DNA of 64,000 nt from CAWGJC01 sp965276665 (GCA_965276665.1 OZ255620.1:1116001-1180000); one strand, 5' to 3'; numbered from the stretch's first letter, positions 1 through 9,235 are shown. The notes: generated from the sequence alone by a model not told the origin. Translations and numbers: made by a program.

Positions 1-1944
1 GGCGCGCTCACGCTTTCCGGCGCGAGCAGTCTGGGCGGCAGCGTCACCGGCGCCGGCACCCTCGTGACGAGTGCCTCCACCATCGACGGCGTCATGCTCG
101 AGGACGGCGCGACGCTCAGGAACGCCGGCACGCTTCTGCAGACCGGGAACATCGCCGCGGACCCCACCGGGACCGCCGCGATCCGTTTGCTGAACGGCGC
201 CTTCCATTCCTGGCAGATCGAGAGCGGCGCCACCATCGCGGGCGGCGCGGACGCGATCTTCGTCAATGCCGGCAGGCTGGTGACGGCGGGCGATGGCGGG
301 ACCGCGGTGATCGACATCGCCGCGCGCAGCACGGGGCAGATCGTGATCGGACCGGGCATGCTCGATTTCAACGAGCCGTCCTACGATCCGTCCTACGATC
401 TCGGGGGCACCATCTCCGGCGCCGGCACCCTCGAGCTCGGCGCGGCCTCCGGCACGCTGGCGGCGAACCTCGATCTCGCGACCGCCGCGATCCTGGTGGA
501 CGGGGCGAATGTGGCGCTCGGCGGCGATCTCGCCTTCGGCGGGGAATGGACGAGCGGCGGCACCGTGGCGCTCGGCGGTCATACGCTGACCTTGTCCGGG
601 CAGGTCGCGCCCGGACTCATCGTCGCGGATGGCACCCTGCTCCTCACCGGCACCACGGAGGGGCCGGTCACGCTGATCGACGCGTCGCTCGACAACCGGG
701 GGGTGCTGAACGGCTCGATCATCCCGGACACCGCGGCCGGTGCGGGCCCGTCGAGCGCGGTCAACGAGGCCGGCGGCACCATCACGACCTCGGTGAGCGT
801 CAACCCCGCAGGCGGCCGCTACGGCCTGACCAATCGCGGCGTGATCCACTACACGGGAAACGGGTCGCTGGCCCCCGGGCTGACCAGCACCGGCACGCTC
901 GTCGTCGATGCGACGCTCGCGCTCGATAGCCAGGACGGCGCGCTGGGCAACCTCAATGAGAGCAACACGCTGGGCGGCGTGGTGAGCGGCGCCGGCTCGC
1001 TCTCTTTCTCCGGCTCTGTTCAACCCGATGCCGGTCCTTCCAACTATTCGACGCTCGCCGCCGGCCTCTCGCTGACGGTGGCGGCGGTGTCGATCAACGG
1101 GGGCTACGTCCTGCTGGAAGGCGATCTTACCTATGCCGGGAGCTGGACGGAATCCGAGGCGAGCGTCGATCTCGGCACATCCGCGCTGACCTTGACCGGC
1201 TCGGTCGATTTCGCCGTCGTCCCGCAATTCGAGGAATCGGCTCGAACCTCGTTTTATGGCACTGGCGTCGTCACGCTGGCCGGCAACACCACGATCGGCA
1301 GCCTGTCAGCGGGCTCGCTGGTCAATGCCGGCTTCGTCAACCAGGTGTCGCTTGTGGGCTATCAGGTCGACCCCTATCCCATGTACGCCGCCGCCCTGGT
1401 CAACGAGGCGGGCGCGACCTACCAGATGCAGGAATATGCCCAGCTCTATGCCGGCACCCTCGAGAATAGCGGGTTGCTCACCGCGCAGGGGTCGCCGGCC
1501 GGCGCCACCACCAACACGCTGATCGACGTCGCCACCATCAACAACGGGACGGTGCAGGTGACCGGCGGGACGCTGACCTTCGGCAGTTCGGTGGCCGGCG
1601 GCGGCACGCTGCTCCTCGCGGCGAATAGCGGCATGACCTTCGAGGGCAATGTGGCGGCCGGGAGCACCGCGATGCTCGGGGCGGACTCGACGCTCGACGT
1701 GAGCGCAACCGCCGGGTTCGGGGCGACGATCGCCGATTTCACGCATGGCGACGTCGTCCTCCTTGCCGGGCTCAGCTGGAATTCCGGCGTTTCGGACAGC
1801 TACACGCCCGGGACCGGCGCCGGCGGGGTCCTCTCCGTCAGCAACGGCTCGGCGAGCGCGAGCCTGAATTTCGCCGGGACCTACACGACCGGCTCATTCT
1901 CGCTGGTCGACAACCAGGGGAATGTCGCGGTCGCCCATAGCTGA
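1..1944 (+). CDS. Beta-strand-repeat surface/secreted protein, 3' part (partial)
   Basis: The reading frame is open from base 1, so the start lies upstream; 647 residues are visible. They are rich in Gly, Ala, Thr and Ser, with few Lys and no Cys, in irregular repeats of the form 'V-S/T-G-A-G-x-L-x-F/L-x-G' (for example around 410-450 and 970-1020), as expected of a beta-helical passenger. The C-terminal 60 residues (an 'ADFTHGDVVLLAGL' segment, then a Gly/Ser-rich stretch ending 'NQGNVAVAHS') resemble the C-terminal repeat of large alphaproteobacterial adhesin-like proteins. No beta-barrel autotransporter domain is present before the stop, so the secretion route is not shown. The role in adhesion or cell-surface structure is inferred from composition only. 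Confidence 0.7.
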   Translation, partial: GALTLSGASSLGGSVTGAGTLVTSASTIDGVMLEDGATLRNAGTLLQTGNIAADPTGTAAIRLLNGAFHSWQIESGATIAGGADAIFVNAGRLVTAGDGGTAVIDIAARSTGQIVIGPGMLDFNEPSYDPSYDLGGTISGAGTLELGAASGTLAANLDLATAAILVDGANVALGGDLAFGGEWTSGGTVALGGHTLTLSGQVAPGLIVADGTLLLTGTTEGPVTLIDASLDNRGVLNGSIIPDTAAGAGPSSAVNEAGGTITTSVSVNPAGGRYGLTNRGVIHYTGNGSLAPGLTSTGTLVVDATLALDSQDGALGNLNESNTLGGVVSGAGSLSFSGSVQPDAGPSNYSTLAAGLSLTVAAVSINGGYVLLEGDLTYAGSWTESEASVDLGTSALTLTGSVDFAVVPQFEESARTSFYGTGVVTLAGNTTIGSLSAGSLVNAGFVNQVSLVGYQVDPYPMYAAALVNEAGATYQMQEYAQLYAGTLENSGLLTAQGSPAGATTNTLIDVATINNGTVQVTGGTLTFGSSVAGGGTLLLAANSGMTFEGNVAAGSTAMLGADSTLDVSATAGFGATIADFTHGDVVLLAGLSWNSGVSDSYTPGTGAGGVLSVSNGSASASLNFAGTYTTGSFSLVDNQGNVAVAHS

Positions 1945-1973
1945 GGACGGCCCCCGGCACGCGCGTCCGACGG

Positions 1974-3794
1974 CTACTCGACCGTGACGGATTTCGCCAG
2001 GTTGCGCGGCTGATCGACATCCGTGCCCTTCAACACGGCGACCTGATAGGCGAGAAGCTGCACCGCCACCGCGGCGAGGATCGGCGCGGCGAAGGCGTCG
2101 AGGCCGGGCAGGATGATGGTCTCGGCGGCGAGGCCCTTGAGCCGCGCCGCGCCGGCCGCGTCGGTGAAGGCGATCACCTGGCCGCCACGCGCCGCCGCTT
2201 CCTGCAGATTGGACGCGGTCTTCTCGAACAGCGCGCCGGACGGCGCGATGGCGACCACCGGCACAGCGCGGTCGATCAGCGCGATCGGACCGTGCTTCAT
2301 CTCGCCCGCAGCGTAAGCTTCAGCATGTATGTAGCTGATTTCCTTCAATTTCAACGCGCCCTCAAGCGCAATTGGGAAGCTCGGGCCGCGACCGAGATAG
2401 AGCACGTCCCGCGCCTCCGCCACCCGTTCGGCAATGCGGCGGATCGCCGCGCCATCGGCCAGCAGCTCCGCCGCGCGCCCCGGCACTTCCAGCAGCGCGC
2501 CGGCATGGGCGGCGGCCTGCGCGGCGGAGAGCGCGCCGCGCGCCTCGCCGAGCGCGATCGCGAGGCAGGCGAGCACCGCCGCCTGGGCGGTGAAGGCCTT
2601 GGTCGAGGCGACCCCGATCTCCGCCCCGGCGGCGGTCTCCAGCACCGCATCGCTCTCCCGCGCCATGCTGCTCTCGGGGACGTTCAGCACCGAGAGCGCG
2701 TGCTGGCCCTTCGCGCGCAGGAAGCGGAGTGCCGCCAGCGTGTCCGCGGTCTCGCCGGACTGGCTGACCAGCAGCCCGAGTCCGCCTGGTGCCAGCGGCG
2801 GGTCGCGATACCGCAGCTCGCTCGCGATATCGGCCTCGACGGGCACCCGCGCGAGGCGCTCGATCCAGTGCCGGCCGAGCAGCCCGGCATAGAAGGCCGA
2901 GCCGCAGGCGCTCACCGTCACCCGCTCGATGCCGGACAGCGCGAATGGCAGGTCCGGCAACGTCACCGCCCGGCTCGCCGGGTCGATCAGCCGGCGGAGC
3001 GCATTGCCGATCACCTCCGGATGCTCGTGCAGCTCCTTTTCCATGAAATGCCGGTACGGCCCCTTGCCGAGGCTGGCCGCCGTCGCCGCGGCGCGCGTCA
3101 CCGGCCGCGTCACCGGACCGGCGGCATCAAGGATCTCCGCCCCCGCCCGGGTGACGATCGCGCGATCGCCATCCCGCAGATAGGCGATGCGCGGGGTCAG
3201 CGGTGCGAGCGCTAGCGCGTCCGAGCCGACATACATCGCATCCTCGCCGTAGCCGATGGCGAGCGGCGCGCCGTGCTGGGCGCCGACGATCAGATCGGGC
3301 TCGCCGGCGAAGATCACCGCCAGCGCATAGGCGCCCTCCAGACGACGGAACGCGGTCTCCGCCGCCTCGCGCGGCGCCATGCCGCGGGCGAGATGCAGGT
3401 CGACGAGCTGCGCCACCGTCTCGGTGTCGGTCTCGGTCTCGAATTCCTGGCCCTCCGCCTCCAGCTCGGCGCGGAGTGCCGCGTGATTCTCGATGATGCC
3501 GTTATGCACGACGGAGACCCGCGCGGTGCCGTGCGGATGCGCGTTGCCCACGGTCGGCGCGCCATGCGTCGCCCAGCGCGTATGGCCGATGCCGATGCGG
3601 CCCGGCAGCGGATCGCGATCGAGCGAGGCGGCGAGATTGGCGAGCTTGCCCTCGGCACGCCGCCGCGTGATCCGGCCGTCCACCAGCGTCGCCACGCCGG
3701 CGCTGTCATAGCCGCGATATTCCAGCCTTTGCAGCGCGCCGAGCAGGATCGGCGCCGCCTCCGTCCCGCCGATCACGCCCACGATACCGCACAT
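1974..3794 (-). CDS. glmS: Glutamine--fructose-6-phosphate aminotransferase (isomerizing)
   Basis: A 606-residue cytosolic enzyme that makes glucosamine-6-phosphate from fructose-6-phosphate and glutamine, the first committed step to UDP-GlcNAc for peptidoglycan and LPS. It starts MCGIVGV, placing the catalytic N-terminal Cys2 nucleophile after Met removal. The glutaminase domain fills about residues 1-240; two SIS sugar-isomerase domains follow (a VSQSGETADT phosphate-binding stretch and a second ALEGALKLKEI segment), and the C-terminus keeps the usual PRNLAKSVTVE. Length is normal for the family. It follows glmU by one base on the same strand, so the two pathway enzymes are probably co-transcribed. 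No glmS ribozyme is seen, as expected outside Firmicutes. Confidence 0.97.
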   Translation of the reverse strand: MCGIVGVIGGTEAAPILLGALQRLEYRGYDSAGVATLVDGRITRRRAEGKLANLAASLDRDPLPGRIGIGHTRWATHGAPTVGNAHPHGTARVSVVHNGIIENHAALRAELEAEGQEFETETDTETVAQLVDLHLARGMAPREAAETAFRRLEGAYALAVIFAGEPDLIVGAQHGAPLAIGYGEDAMYVGSDALALAPLTPRIAYLRDGDRAIVTRAGAEILDAAGPVTRPVTRAAATAASLGKGPYRHFMEKELHEHPEVIGNALRRLIDPASRAVTLPDLPFALSGIERVTVSACGSAFYAGLLGRHWIERLARVPVEADIASELRYRDPPLAPGGLGLLVSQSGETADTLAALRFLRAKGQHALSVLNVPESSMARESDAVLETAAGAEIGVASTKAFTAQAAVLACLAIALGEARGALSAAQAAAHAGALLEVPGRAAELLADGAAIRRIAERVAEARDVLYLGRGPSFPIALEGALKLKEISYIHAEAYAAGEMKHGPIALIDRAVPVVAIAPSGALFEKTASNLQEAAARGGQVIAFTDAAGAARLKGLAAETIILPGLDAFAAPILAAVAVQLLAYQVAVLKGTDVDQPRNLAKSVTVE

Positions 3795-3795
3795 C

Positions 3796-5175
3796 TCAGC
3801 CGTCCTCTCGCCTCGCCGCTTCCTTGGCCGCCCGTTCCCTGGCCGCCCCTGCCCTGGCCGCCCCTGCCCTGGCCGCCCGGAACGTCGCGGCGAGACCCGG
3901 CTTGTTCACCTGGCGCGCCCGGCCGAACGCCATCGCATCCGCCGGCACGTCGTTGGTGACGACGCTGCCGGCGGCGAGGAACGCGCCCTCCGCCACCGTC
4001 ACCGGCGCCACCAGCACCGCGTTCGAGCCCACGAACACGCGCTCGCCGATGCTGGTACGATGCTTCGCCGTGCCGTCGTAATTGCAGGTGATGGTGCCGG
4101 CCCCGATATTGCTGCCGGCGCCGATCGCCGCATCGCCCAGATAGCTGAGGTGATTGGCCTTCGCGCCGTCCCCGAGGCTCGTTGCCTTCAGTTCGACGAA
4201 ATTGCCGACATGCGCGCCCGCCCCGATCTGGGTGCCCGGGCGGAGCCGCGCGAACGGGCCGATCAGCGCGTCCGGCCCGACACGGGCGCCTTCCAGATGC
4301 GAGAAGGCGCGGATCTCCGCGCCGTCGGCCACCGACACGCCGGGGCCGAACACCACGTTCGGCCCGATCGTCACATCGATGCCGAACGCCGTATCCGCAG
4401 AGAGAAACACCGTCTCGGGCGCGGTCATCGTCACCCCCGATGCCATCGCCGCCGCGCGCAGGCGCTGCTGCACCGCGGCCTCCGCCTCGGCGAGCTCGGC
4501 GCGCGAATTGATGCCGCGCAGCTCCGCGAACGGCGCCTCGACGGCTGCGACCCGCGCCGCCTCGGCATTGGCCAGCGCGACGACATCGGTGAGGTAGTAT
4601 TCGCCCTTCACGTTCCCGCGCCCGACCGCGCCCAGCCAGCGGGCGAAATCCGCCGCATCCGCGCAGAGCACGCCCGCATTGCAGAGCGTCTCCGACCGCT
4701 CCGCCTCGTCCGCCTCCGCCCATTCGACAATGCGCGACACATAGCCGCCTTCCACCAGAACACGGCCATACCGGCCGGGATCGGGCGGCCGCATCGCGAG
4801 CAGCGCAAGCCCCGCATCGCCGAGACGGCGCCGCGCCAGCAACGCGGCCAGCGTCTCCGGCCGGATCAGCGGGTTGTCGGCATAGAGCACCGCCACCTCG
4901 TCGCCGCGGCCGCCGAAATGCGCCTGCGCCGTCAGCGCCGCATGGGCAGTCCCGAGCCGCTCCTGCTGCACCACGCCCGCATGCGGCGCGGCCAGGCTGG
5001 CGACCGCCTCCATCTCCGGCCCGACCACCACGACGATCCGGTCGAACGCGGCCTCGCAGCTCGCGATCAGATGGCGCAGCATCGGCCGGCCGGCGATCGG
5101 ATGCAGCGCCTTTGGCAGGCGCGATTTCATGCGCGTACCGAGACCGGCAGCCAGGATGACGGCGGTTGCAACCAT
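3796..5175 (-). CDS. glmU: Bifunctional GlcN-1-P acetyltransferase / GlcNAc-1-P uridyltransferase
   Basis: A 459-residue enzyme that acetylates glucosamine-1-phosphate and couples it to UTP to give UDP-GlcNAc. The start chosen is the ATG giving MVATAVILAAGLGTRM; the frame extends further upstream but runs into the divergent gph gene. The pyrophosphorylase signature LAAGLGTRMKS..PK is at residues 7-24, and the C-terminal half is a left-handed beta-helix with hexapeptide repeats (IGPNVVFGPGVSV, IGAGTITCNYDG). The last 30 residues are an Ala/Arg-rich tail encoded by tandem 15-bp repeats. It lies immediately before glmS, so both steps of UDP-GlcNAc supply share a transcription unit. Confidence 0.96.
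   Translation of the reverse strand: MVATAVILAAGLGTRMKSRLPKALHPIAGRPMLRHLIASCEAAFDRIVVVVGPEMEAVASLAAPHAGVVQQERLGTAHAALTAQAHFGGRGDEVAVLYADNPLIRPETLAALLARRRLGDAGLALLAMRPPDPGRYGRVLVEGGYVSRIVEWAEADEAERSETLCNAGVLCADAADFARWLGAVGRGNVKGEYYLTDVVALANAEAARVAAVEAPFAELRGINSRAELAEAEAAVQQRLRAAAMASGVTMTAPETVFLSADTAFGIDVTIGPNVVFGPGVSVADGAEIRAFSHLEGARVGPDALIGPFARLRPGTQIGAGAHVGNFVELKATSLGDGAKANHLSYLGDAAIGAGSNIGAGTITCNYDGTAKHRTSIGERVFVGSNAVLVAPVTVAEGAFLAAGSVVTNDVPADAMAFGRARQVNKPGLAATFRAARAGAARAGAARERAAKEAARREDG
3826..3879. repeat. 15-bp tandem repeat in the 3' end of glmU
   Basis: Units of the form GGCCGCCCCTGCCCT occur at 3841-3855 and 3856-3870, preceded by a diverged unit (3826-3840) and followed by a partial one. 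Read on the minus strand they encode an Ala/Arg/Gly-rich C-terminal tail of GlmU. The unit is a multiple of three, so copy number can change without breaking the frame. Confidence 0.85.
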
Positions 5176-5231
5176 GCGCTGCGGGCGTAGCGTCGGCAGC
5201 GGAGCCGTGTCAAAGCACGAAGGATTACGGA

Positions 5232-5894
5232 ATGCGACGGACGCCGCCGACCCTGGTTCTCGATCTCGACGGCACGCTGGTCGATTCCGTGCCCGACCTC
5301 GCCGCAGCACTCACCCGGCTGATGGCGGCGCGCAACCTGCCTGGCTTCGCCCCGCCGGAGGTCACGTCGATGGTCGGAGACGGGGTCAAAGCGCTCGTCG
5401 AGCGCGCCTGCGCGGCCCGCGACACGCCCGCCGACGCGCACACCGTCGCCGCCTTCACCGCCGATTATCAACGCAACGCCGCGGTGCTGACCCGCCCCTA
5501 TCCGGGGGCGGAAACCGTGCTCTCCCTCCTCCGGCAGAACGGCTGGCGCATCGCAATCTGCACCAATAAGCCGGAAGTCGCCGCCCGCCGCCTGCTCGCC
5601 GCCCTCGGCCTCGACCACTATCTCGACGCGATCGGCGGCGGCGACAGCTACCCCACCCGCAAACCCGACCCGGCCCACCTCCTCGCAACCCTCGAGGCCG
5701 CCGGCGGCGAACCCGGCGCCGCCATCATGGTCGGCGACCACGCCAACGACGTCGCCGCCGCCCACGGCGCCGGCATTCCCTGCATCTTCGCTGGCTGGGG
5801 CTACGGCAGGCCAGACATGGCCACCGGCTCAGCCGCCACGGTGCCGGCTCTCGCGGACGTTCCGGCTGTGGCGGAGCGGCTTTTGCGAGGGTGA
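5232..5894 (+). CDS. gph: Phosphoglycolate phosphatase, HAD family
   Basis: A 220-residue HAD-superfamily phosphatase, probably clearing 2-phosphoglycolate. HAD motif I is DLDGTLVDS, with nucleophile Asp11 and acid/base Asp13; motif II is the ICTNKPE region; motif III/IV is the KPDP and VGDHANDVAAA stretch that binds Mg2+. The cap domain lies between motifs I and II. The start used is the ATG seven codons before DLDGT, which clears the divergent glmU start by 56 bp. Family assignment is firm; phosphoglycolate as the substrate is inferred from overall resemblance to Gph. Confidence 0.88.
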   Translation: MRRTPPTLVLDLDGTLVDSVPDLAAALTRLMAARNLPGFAPPEVTSMVGDGVKALVERACAARDTPADAHTVAAFTADYQRNAAVLTRPYPGAETVLSLLRQNGWRIAICTNKPEVAARRLLAALGLDHYLDAIGGGDSYPTRKPDPAHLLATLEAAGGEPGAAIMVGDHANDVAAAHGAGIPCIFAGWGYGRPDMATGSAATVPALADVPAVAERLLRG

Positions 5895-5956
5895 AGGGAA
5901 CCCGGACGGCGCGTTGCGCGGGACACGGGCGAGACCGGGATGGTGAGGTGTTTGAT

Positions 5957-6029
5957 GCACTTCGCGCGAAGCGCCATATTGGGTTCCAAGGGCGACTGCC
6001 CTTGGCGGGGTCCAGGGGCGGAGCCCCTG
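5957..6029. repeat. Gene-end palindromic repeat, family 1, half copy A
   Basis: Contains the central palindrome CTTCGCGCGAAG and the right arm only: a hairpin AAGGGCGACTGCCCTT and a second hairpin built on AGGGGCGGAGCCCCT. It lies between the convergent gph and DUF3108 genes and ends three bases before the DUF3108 stop codon. The left arm seen in the other copies is missing. It may act as a terminator for the gene running toward it. Confidence 0.8.
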
Positions 6030-6032
6030 CCT

Positions 6033-6860
6033 TCACGGCGACTTGGCCGCAGAGACCTTGGTCAGATAGGCCACAGCATCCCCGAACCATTGTGTGCGGA
6101 AGGAGATGCGCACCGGCACCGGCATGGCGCCGGGCACTTCGTGGGCAAACCAGGCGCTGCCGTGGTGAGGCTGGCGGACTTCCTTGGGGTCGTCGTCGCG
6201 GCGGAAGCCGGCGAGCTGCTGGCCGGTGAAATCGCAGCGGAGTGCCGGGCCGGAGAAGTCCGAGCCGTGCGAGCGGGTCAAGGTTTCCTCGCCGGCGGTG
6301 ACCACCGAGATGCGGGCGAGGCGTCTGCCGTCGAAGGTTTGCACGTTCCCTTCGCAGCGTCCGGTATCGGCGACGTGGCGCATCAGCAGCGCGATGGCGC
6401 TCAGCGTATCGACGGTGTTGCGTTGCTCGGCGACGGGCACCGGCTCGCGCTCCTCCTCGTTCGGCGGCTGGAGGTCGCGCACGTCGGGCACGCCGTCGGC
6501 ATAGTTGATCAGCGTGCGGCGGGCGCGGCCGCGGATGTCGCCCCAGCTGTAGAATTGCAGAGGCTCGACCGAGTTGTCGGTCCAGATGCCGTTCACCCTG
6601 GTGTCCATGTCGGAATGGATCATCGCGCCGAACAGGCCGGAGGTTCGGTAGGCGAGCTCAAGCCGGTATTCGCGCGCGTCGGCGGAGAGGTGGCCGGTGA
6701 AATTCACGACGTTCAGTCCGGCCGCGTAGGTCGCGAAGGTGAAGTCGAGCGTTTCGGGCACGGGCTGCGTCTGGGCGGGCTGCGCCTGCGCCGGCAAGGC
6801 GGTGGCGGGAATGGCGGCCGCCAGGAGGGGCCCCATCAGGGCGAGCGGGATGCGTGGCAT
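6033..6860 (-). CDS. DUF3108 domain-containing exported protein
   Basis: 275 residues. The N-terminus (MPRIPLALMGPLLAAAIPA) is a cleavable signal peptide followed by a Gln/Pro/Ala-rich linker, so the protein is probably periplasmic. The body has the DUF3108 pattern: an early beta-strand LDFTFATYAAGLNV, then alternating strands with a YSWGDIRGR segment and a single GRCEGNV Cys motif. The function of DUF3108 is not established; members are beta-rich periplasmic proteins. The ATG at 6860 is preferred because upstream alternatives add Arg-rich sequence before the signal peptide. It stands alone between a gene-end repeat and tRNA-Val. Confidence 0.82.
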   Translation of the reverse strand: MPRIPLALMGPLLAAAIPATALPAQAQPAQTQPVPETLDFTFATYAAGLNVVNFTGHLSADAREYRLELAYRTSGLFGAMIHSDMDTRVNGIWTDNSVEPLQFYSWGDIRGRARRTLINYADGVPDVRDLQPPNEEEREPVPVAEQRNTVDTLSAIALLMRHVADTGRCEGNVQTFDGRRLARISVVTAGEETLTRSHGSDFSGPALRCDFTGQQLAGFRRDDDPKEVRQPHHGSAWFAHEVPGAMPVPVRISFRTQWFGDAVAYLTKVSAAKSP

Positions 6861-6964
6861 GCGCCAACACTGCGCCGGCCCCCTGTCGCGCCGCAATGGC
6901 GACGGCTTGCGGCGTGCCGCTTGACACTGCGCGCGGCCGCCGACTAAGTCCGGCGCCTCGGGAT

Positions 6965-7039
6965 GGGTGCGTAGCTCAGCGGGAGAGCATCGCCTTCACA
7001 CGGCGGGGGTCACAGGTTCAATCCCTGTCGCACCCACCA
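6965..7039 (+). tRNA. tRNA-Val, anticodon CAC
   Basis: A 75-nt cloverleaf with an encoded CCA end. The acceptor stem GGGTGCG pairs with CGCACCC; the D arm is GCTC..GAGC; the anticodon stem TCGCC/GGCGG encloses loop TTCACAC, giving CAC (reads GUG); the T arm is ACAGG-TTCAATC-CCTGT; the discriminator is A, followed by CCA at 7037-7039. All stems pair fully apart from one T-G pair in the anticodon stem. Confidence 0.97.
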
Positions 7040-7224
7040 TCCTCGCCCAGGCTTTGTTGCGAGCAGGTGCGTGCGCCGACAGGATGTCGCCGTTACGCTT
7101 CGTGACGATCCGGCTCATTGCGCCGTGACGTCCCGGGTTGAGAAACCACCCGGCAGACCCAATCGTTCAGAGTGACATGGAACCGACCGCCGGAACACCG
7201 GGGGTCCCGGAAGGAGTGACTTCA

Positions 7225-7680
7225 ATGCTGCAACGGCTGCGAACGCAGGCGATCGGCCTGGGCGCGGCGGTGGCGCTGACCGGTTTGACCGGCTGTGTCG
7301 CCTATCCTGGCTACTACGGCTACTACGGCTATCCCGGAGGGTATTATGGCGTTCCCGCCGCGGTGAACGTCGGCTATTGGGGCGGCGGACCGGCCTGGGG
7401 CGGCTGGGGCTGGCGCGGTGGTTGGGGCGGCGGCTGGGGCGGCTGGGGCTGGCGCGGCGGCTACTGGGGTGCCGGCTGGCACGGCGGCGGCTGGGGCGGT
7501 TACGGCTGGCGCGGCGGCTATGGCGGCGGCTGGCGCGGCGGCTACGGTGGTGGCTGGCATGGCGGCGGTGGCTGGCATGGCGGCGGCGGCGGCTGGCATG
7601 GCGGCGGCTGGGGTGGCGGCGGCGGTCGCCCCAGCCCGGGCGCGGCCATCGGGGGCCTGGTCGGCGGTGGCCGGCGCTGA
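7225..7680 (+). CDS. Gly/Trp-rich putative lipoprotein
   Basis: 151 residues. The start ATG has a good ribosome site (AAGGAG, 8 nt upstream). A lipoprotein signal peptide ends LTGLTGC, with Cys24 as the probable lipidated residue. After a Tyr/Gly segment (YPGYYGYYGYPGGYYG) the rest is almost entirely Gly, Trp, Arg and His in repeats such as WGGWGWRGG and GGGWHGG. It is followed by a clear terminator. Similar Gly/Trp-rich small lipoproteins occur in alphaproteobacteria without known function. Outer-membrane location is inferred from the lipobox; no enzymatic domain is visible. Confidence 0.7.
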   Translation: MLQRLRTQAIGLGAAVALTGLTGCVAYPGYYGYYGYPGGYYGVPAAVNVGYWGGGPAWGGWGWRGGWGGGWGGWGWRGGYWGAGWHGGGWGGYGWRGGYGGGWRGGYGGGWHGGGGWHGGGGGWHGGGWGGGGGRPSPGAAIGGLVGGGRR

Positions 7681-7703
7681 GCTCGGGCCGATAGTGCACA
7701 CAG

Positions 7704-7735
7704 ACGGCGGGGCGTCGGCCCCGCCGTTGTTGTTT
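7704..7735 (+). terminator. Rho-independent terminator of the Gly/Trp-rich lipoprotein gene
   Basis: A perfect 10-bp stem, ACGGCGGGGC / GCCCCGCCGT, with a GTCG tetraloop is followed by the T-rich TGTTGTTTC. It lies 24 nt after the lipoprotein stop codon and just before the convergent M20 gene. Confidence 0.8.
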
Positions 7736-7750
7736 CAGACGGGTCTTGTT

Positions 7751-9145
7751 TCAGGCGGGCGCGCCGTCTTCCGCGAGATCCCACCACAGCCCGGTGAAGG
7801 CGGCAATGCCCTCCCGGGCCGGCCGCTTCAGCAGATGCTCGTTCGGCCCGTGCTGCTGGCAGCCATTGTAGCTGTGCGGCACCCAGACCAGCGGCACGCC
7901 GACATGGTCGACGAAGATGTCGCCCGGCAGGCCGCCGCCGGCATTCGGAATGACCTGCACGGCCCGGCCCAGGGTTCGCTCCATGCTGGAGGCGGCCCAG
8001 CGCACCCAGGGATTGGCGGGGTCGGTTCGGCTCGCCGCCATCCGGCTGCCGCCGCCTTCGATCTTCACCTCGGGAAATCCGGCCGCGTCGAGATGCTTGC
8101 GCAGCAGGGGGATGAAGGTCTCGGGATCGACATCCACCGTGTGGCGGAGCTGGCAGCGCGCCCAGGCATTCGGCGCCACCGCGTTCACCGGGTTCTCCGG
8201 CCGGCCGGAGGTGATCGCGAGGACGATGAAGCTGGTCCAGCCGAACACTTTCTCGGCCGCGGTCAGCCCCGGCTCGCCCCAATCGGGGTCGATCGTCGCG
8301 ACCGCGCCTTCGCTCGGCACCTCGCAGCCGGCGAGCGCGCCGCGCACCGCCGCCGGCATCCCGTTCGGCGGGAGCCAATCGCGCACCAGGATCCGGCCGT
8401 GCCGGTCGACGATCGCGCCGATCGCATGCGCGAGAATGATCGCCGGGTCGGCGATCATGCCGCCCCAATTTCCCGAATGGACGCCGCCGGGCCGCAGCGC
8501 GACCGAAAGGTCGAGGTTGAACACGCCGCGCGTGCCGCAGGAGATGGTGGGCAAATTCGGCGCGACGCGCGGCCCGTCGCTCGCGATCAGCACGTCCGCA
8601 CGAAGCCGCGCCGCCTCGGCCGCGATGAAGGCGCGCAAGCCGAGCGAGCCGCGCTCCTCGGCGGTTTCCAGCACCAGCTTCAGGTTGAAGCCGAGCTTGC
8701 CGCTGCGCTCGGCGAGCACCGCTTCCAGCGCCGACAGGTTCAGCACGTGCTGGCCCTTGTTGTCGGCCGTGCCGCGCCCATACCACCGATCGCCGCGATC
8801 GGTCATCGTCCAGGGCGAGAGACCTTCGTCCCACTGGTCATCGAGCCCGCGCACCGTATCGCCATGGCCGTAGGTGAGCACGGTCGGCAGCCCCTCCCCC
8901 TCGATCCGCTCGGCGGTGAGGATCGGCCCGAGCCCGGGCTCCGGGTTAGGGTGCAGCGCCGCCGTGAACCCCATCCGCTCGATCCAGGGCGCGATGCCGG
9001 CTTCGAGGTAGCGCCGCACATCCGCCTCGTGCCCCGGATCCTGCGACGTGCTCGGAATCGCGACCAGCGCACCCAGCCGCTCGGCAAACCCGCCGCCATC
9101 GAAAAATTTGTCCGCCCGCGCGATCGCTCCGTCCCGTGTGCCCAT
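7751..9145 (-). CDS. M20-family metallo-hydrolase (peptidase/deacylase)
   Basis: 464 residues of the M20 zinc-dependent amidohydrolase family, which cleaves peptide or N-acyl bonds. Metal ligands and catalytic residues are visible: His94 and Asp96 in YGHGDTV, Asp128 in GRGTADNKGQH, the Glu163-Glu164 pair in ETAEERG, and a C-terminal His in QQHGPNEH. The lid domain lies between about 200 and 320. The ATG at 9145 is preferred; a longer reading frame continues through the divergent gene and is not credible. It is divergent from a Gfo/Idh-DUF993-isomerase operon (90-bp gap), suggesting a shared catabolic role. The substrate is unknown. Confidence 0.88.
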   Translation of the reverse strand: MGTRDGAIARADKFFDGGGFAERLGALVAIPSTSQDPGHEADVRRYLEAGIAPWIERMGFTAALHPNPEPGLGPILTAERIEGEGLPTVLTYGHGDTVRGLDDQWDEGLSPWTMTDRGDRWYGRGTADNKGQHVLNLSALEAVLAERSGKLGFNLKLVLETAEERGSLGLRAFIAAEAARLRADVLIASDGPRVAPNLPTISCGTRGVFNLDLSVALRPGGVHSGNWGGMIADPAIILAHAIGAIVDRHGRILVRDWLPPNGMPAAVRGALAGCEVPSEGAVATIDPDWGEPGLTAAEKVFGWTSFIVLAITSGRPENPVNAVAPNAWARCQLRHTVDVDPETFIPLLRKHLDAAGFPEVKIEGGGSRMAASRTDPANPWVRWAASSMERTLGRAVQVIPNAGGGLPGDIFVDHVGVPLVWVPHSYNGCQQHGPNEHLLKRPAREGIAAFTGLWWDLAEDGAPA

Positions 9146-9235
9146 CAGGCTGTCCTTCCCCCGCAAACGCCGGGAGGCTCGCGCCTTGCGGGTCGCGCCG
9201 CAAGTCGGCAGCCTGCGGCCGAGAAGGAGCGACGC

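Noticed and set aside
1974..3794. glmS ribozyme or riboswitch
   Set aside because: glmU ends one base before glmS, leaving no room for a leader structure.
7418..9235. Open frame upstream of the Gfo/Idh gene that would add about 600 residues
   Set aside because: It runs antisense through the M20 gene and has no domain; the ATG at 9236 has a proper ribosome site.
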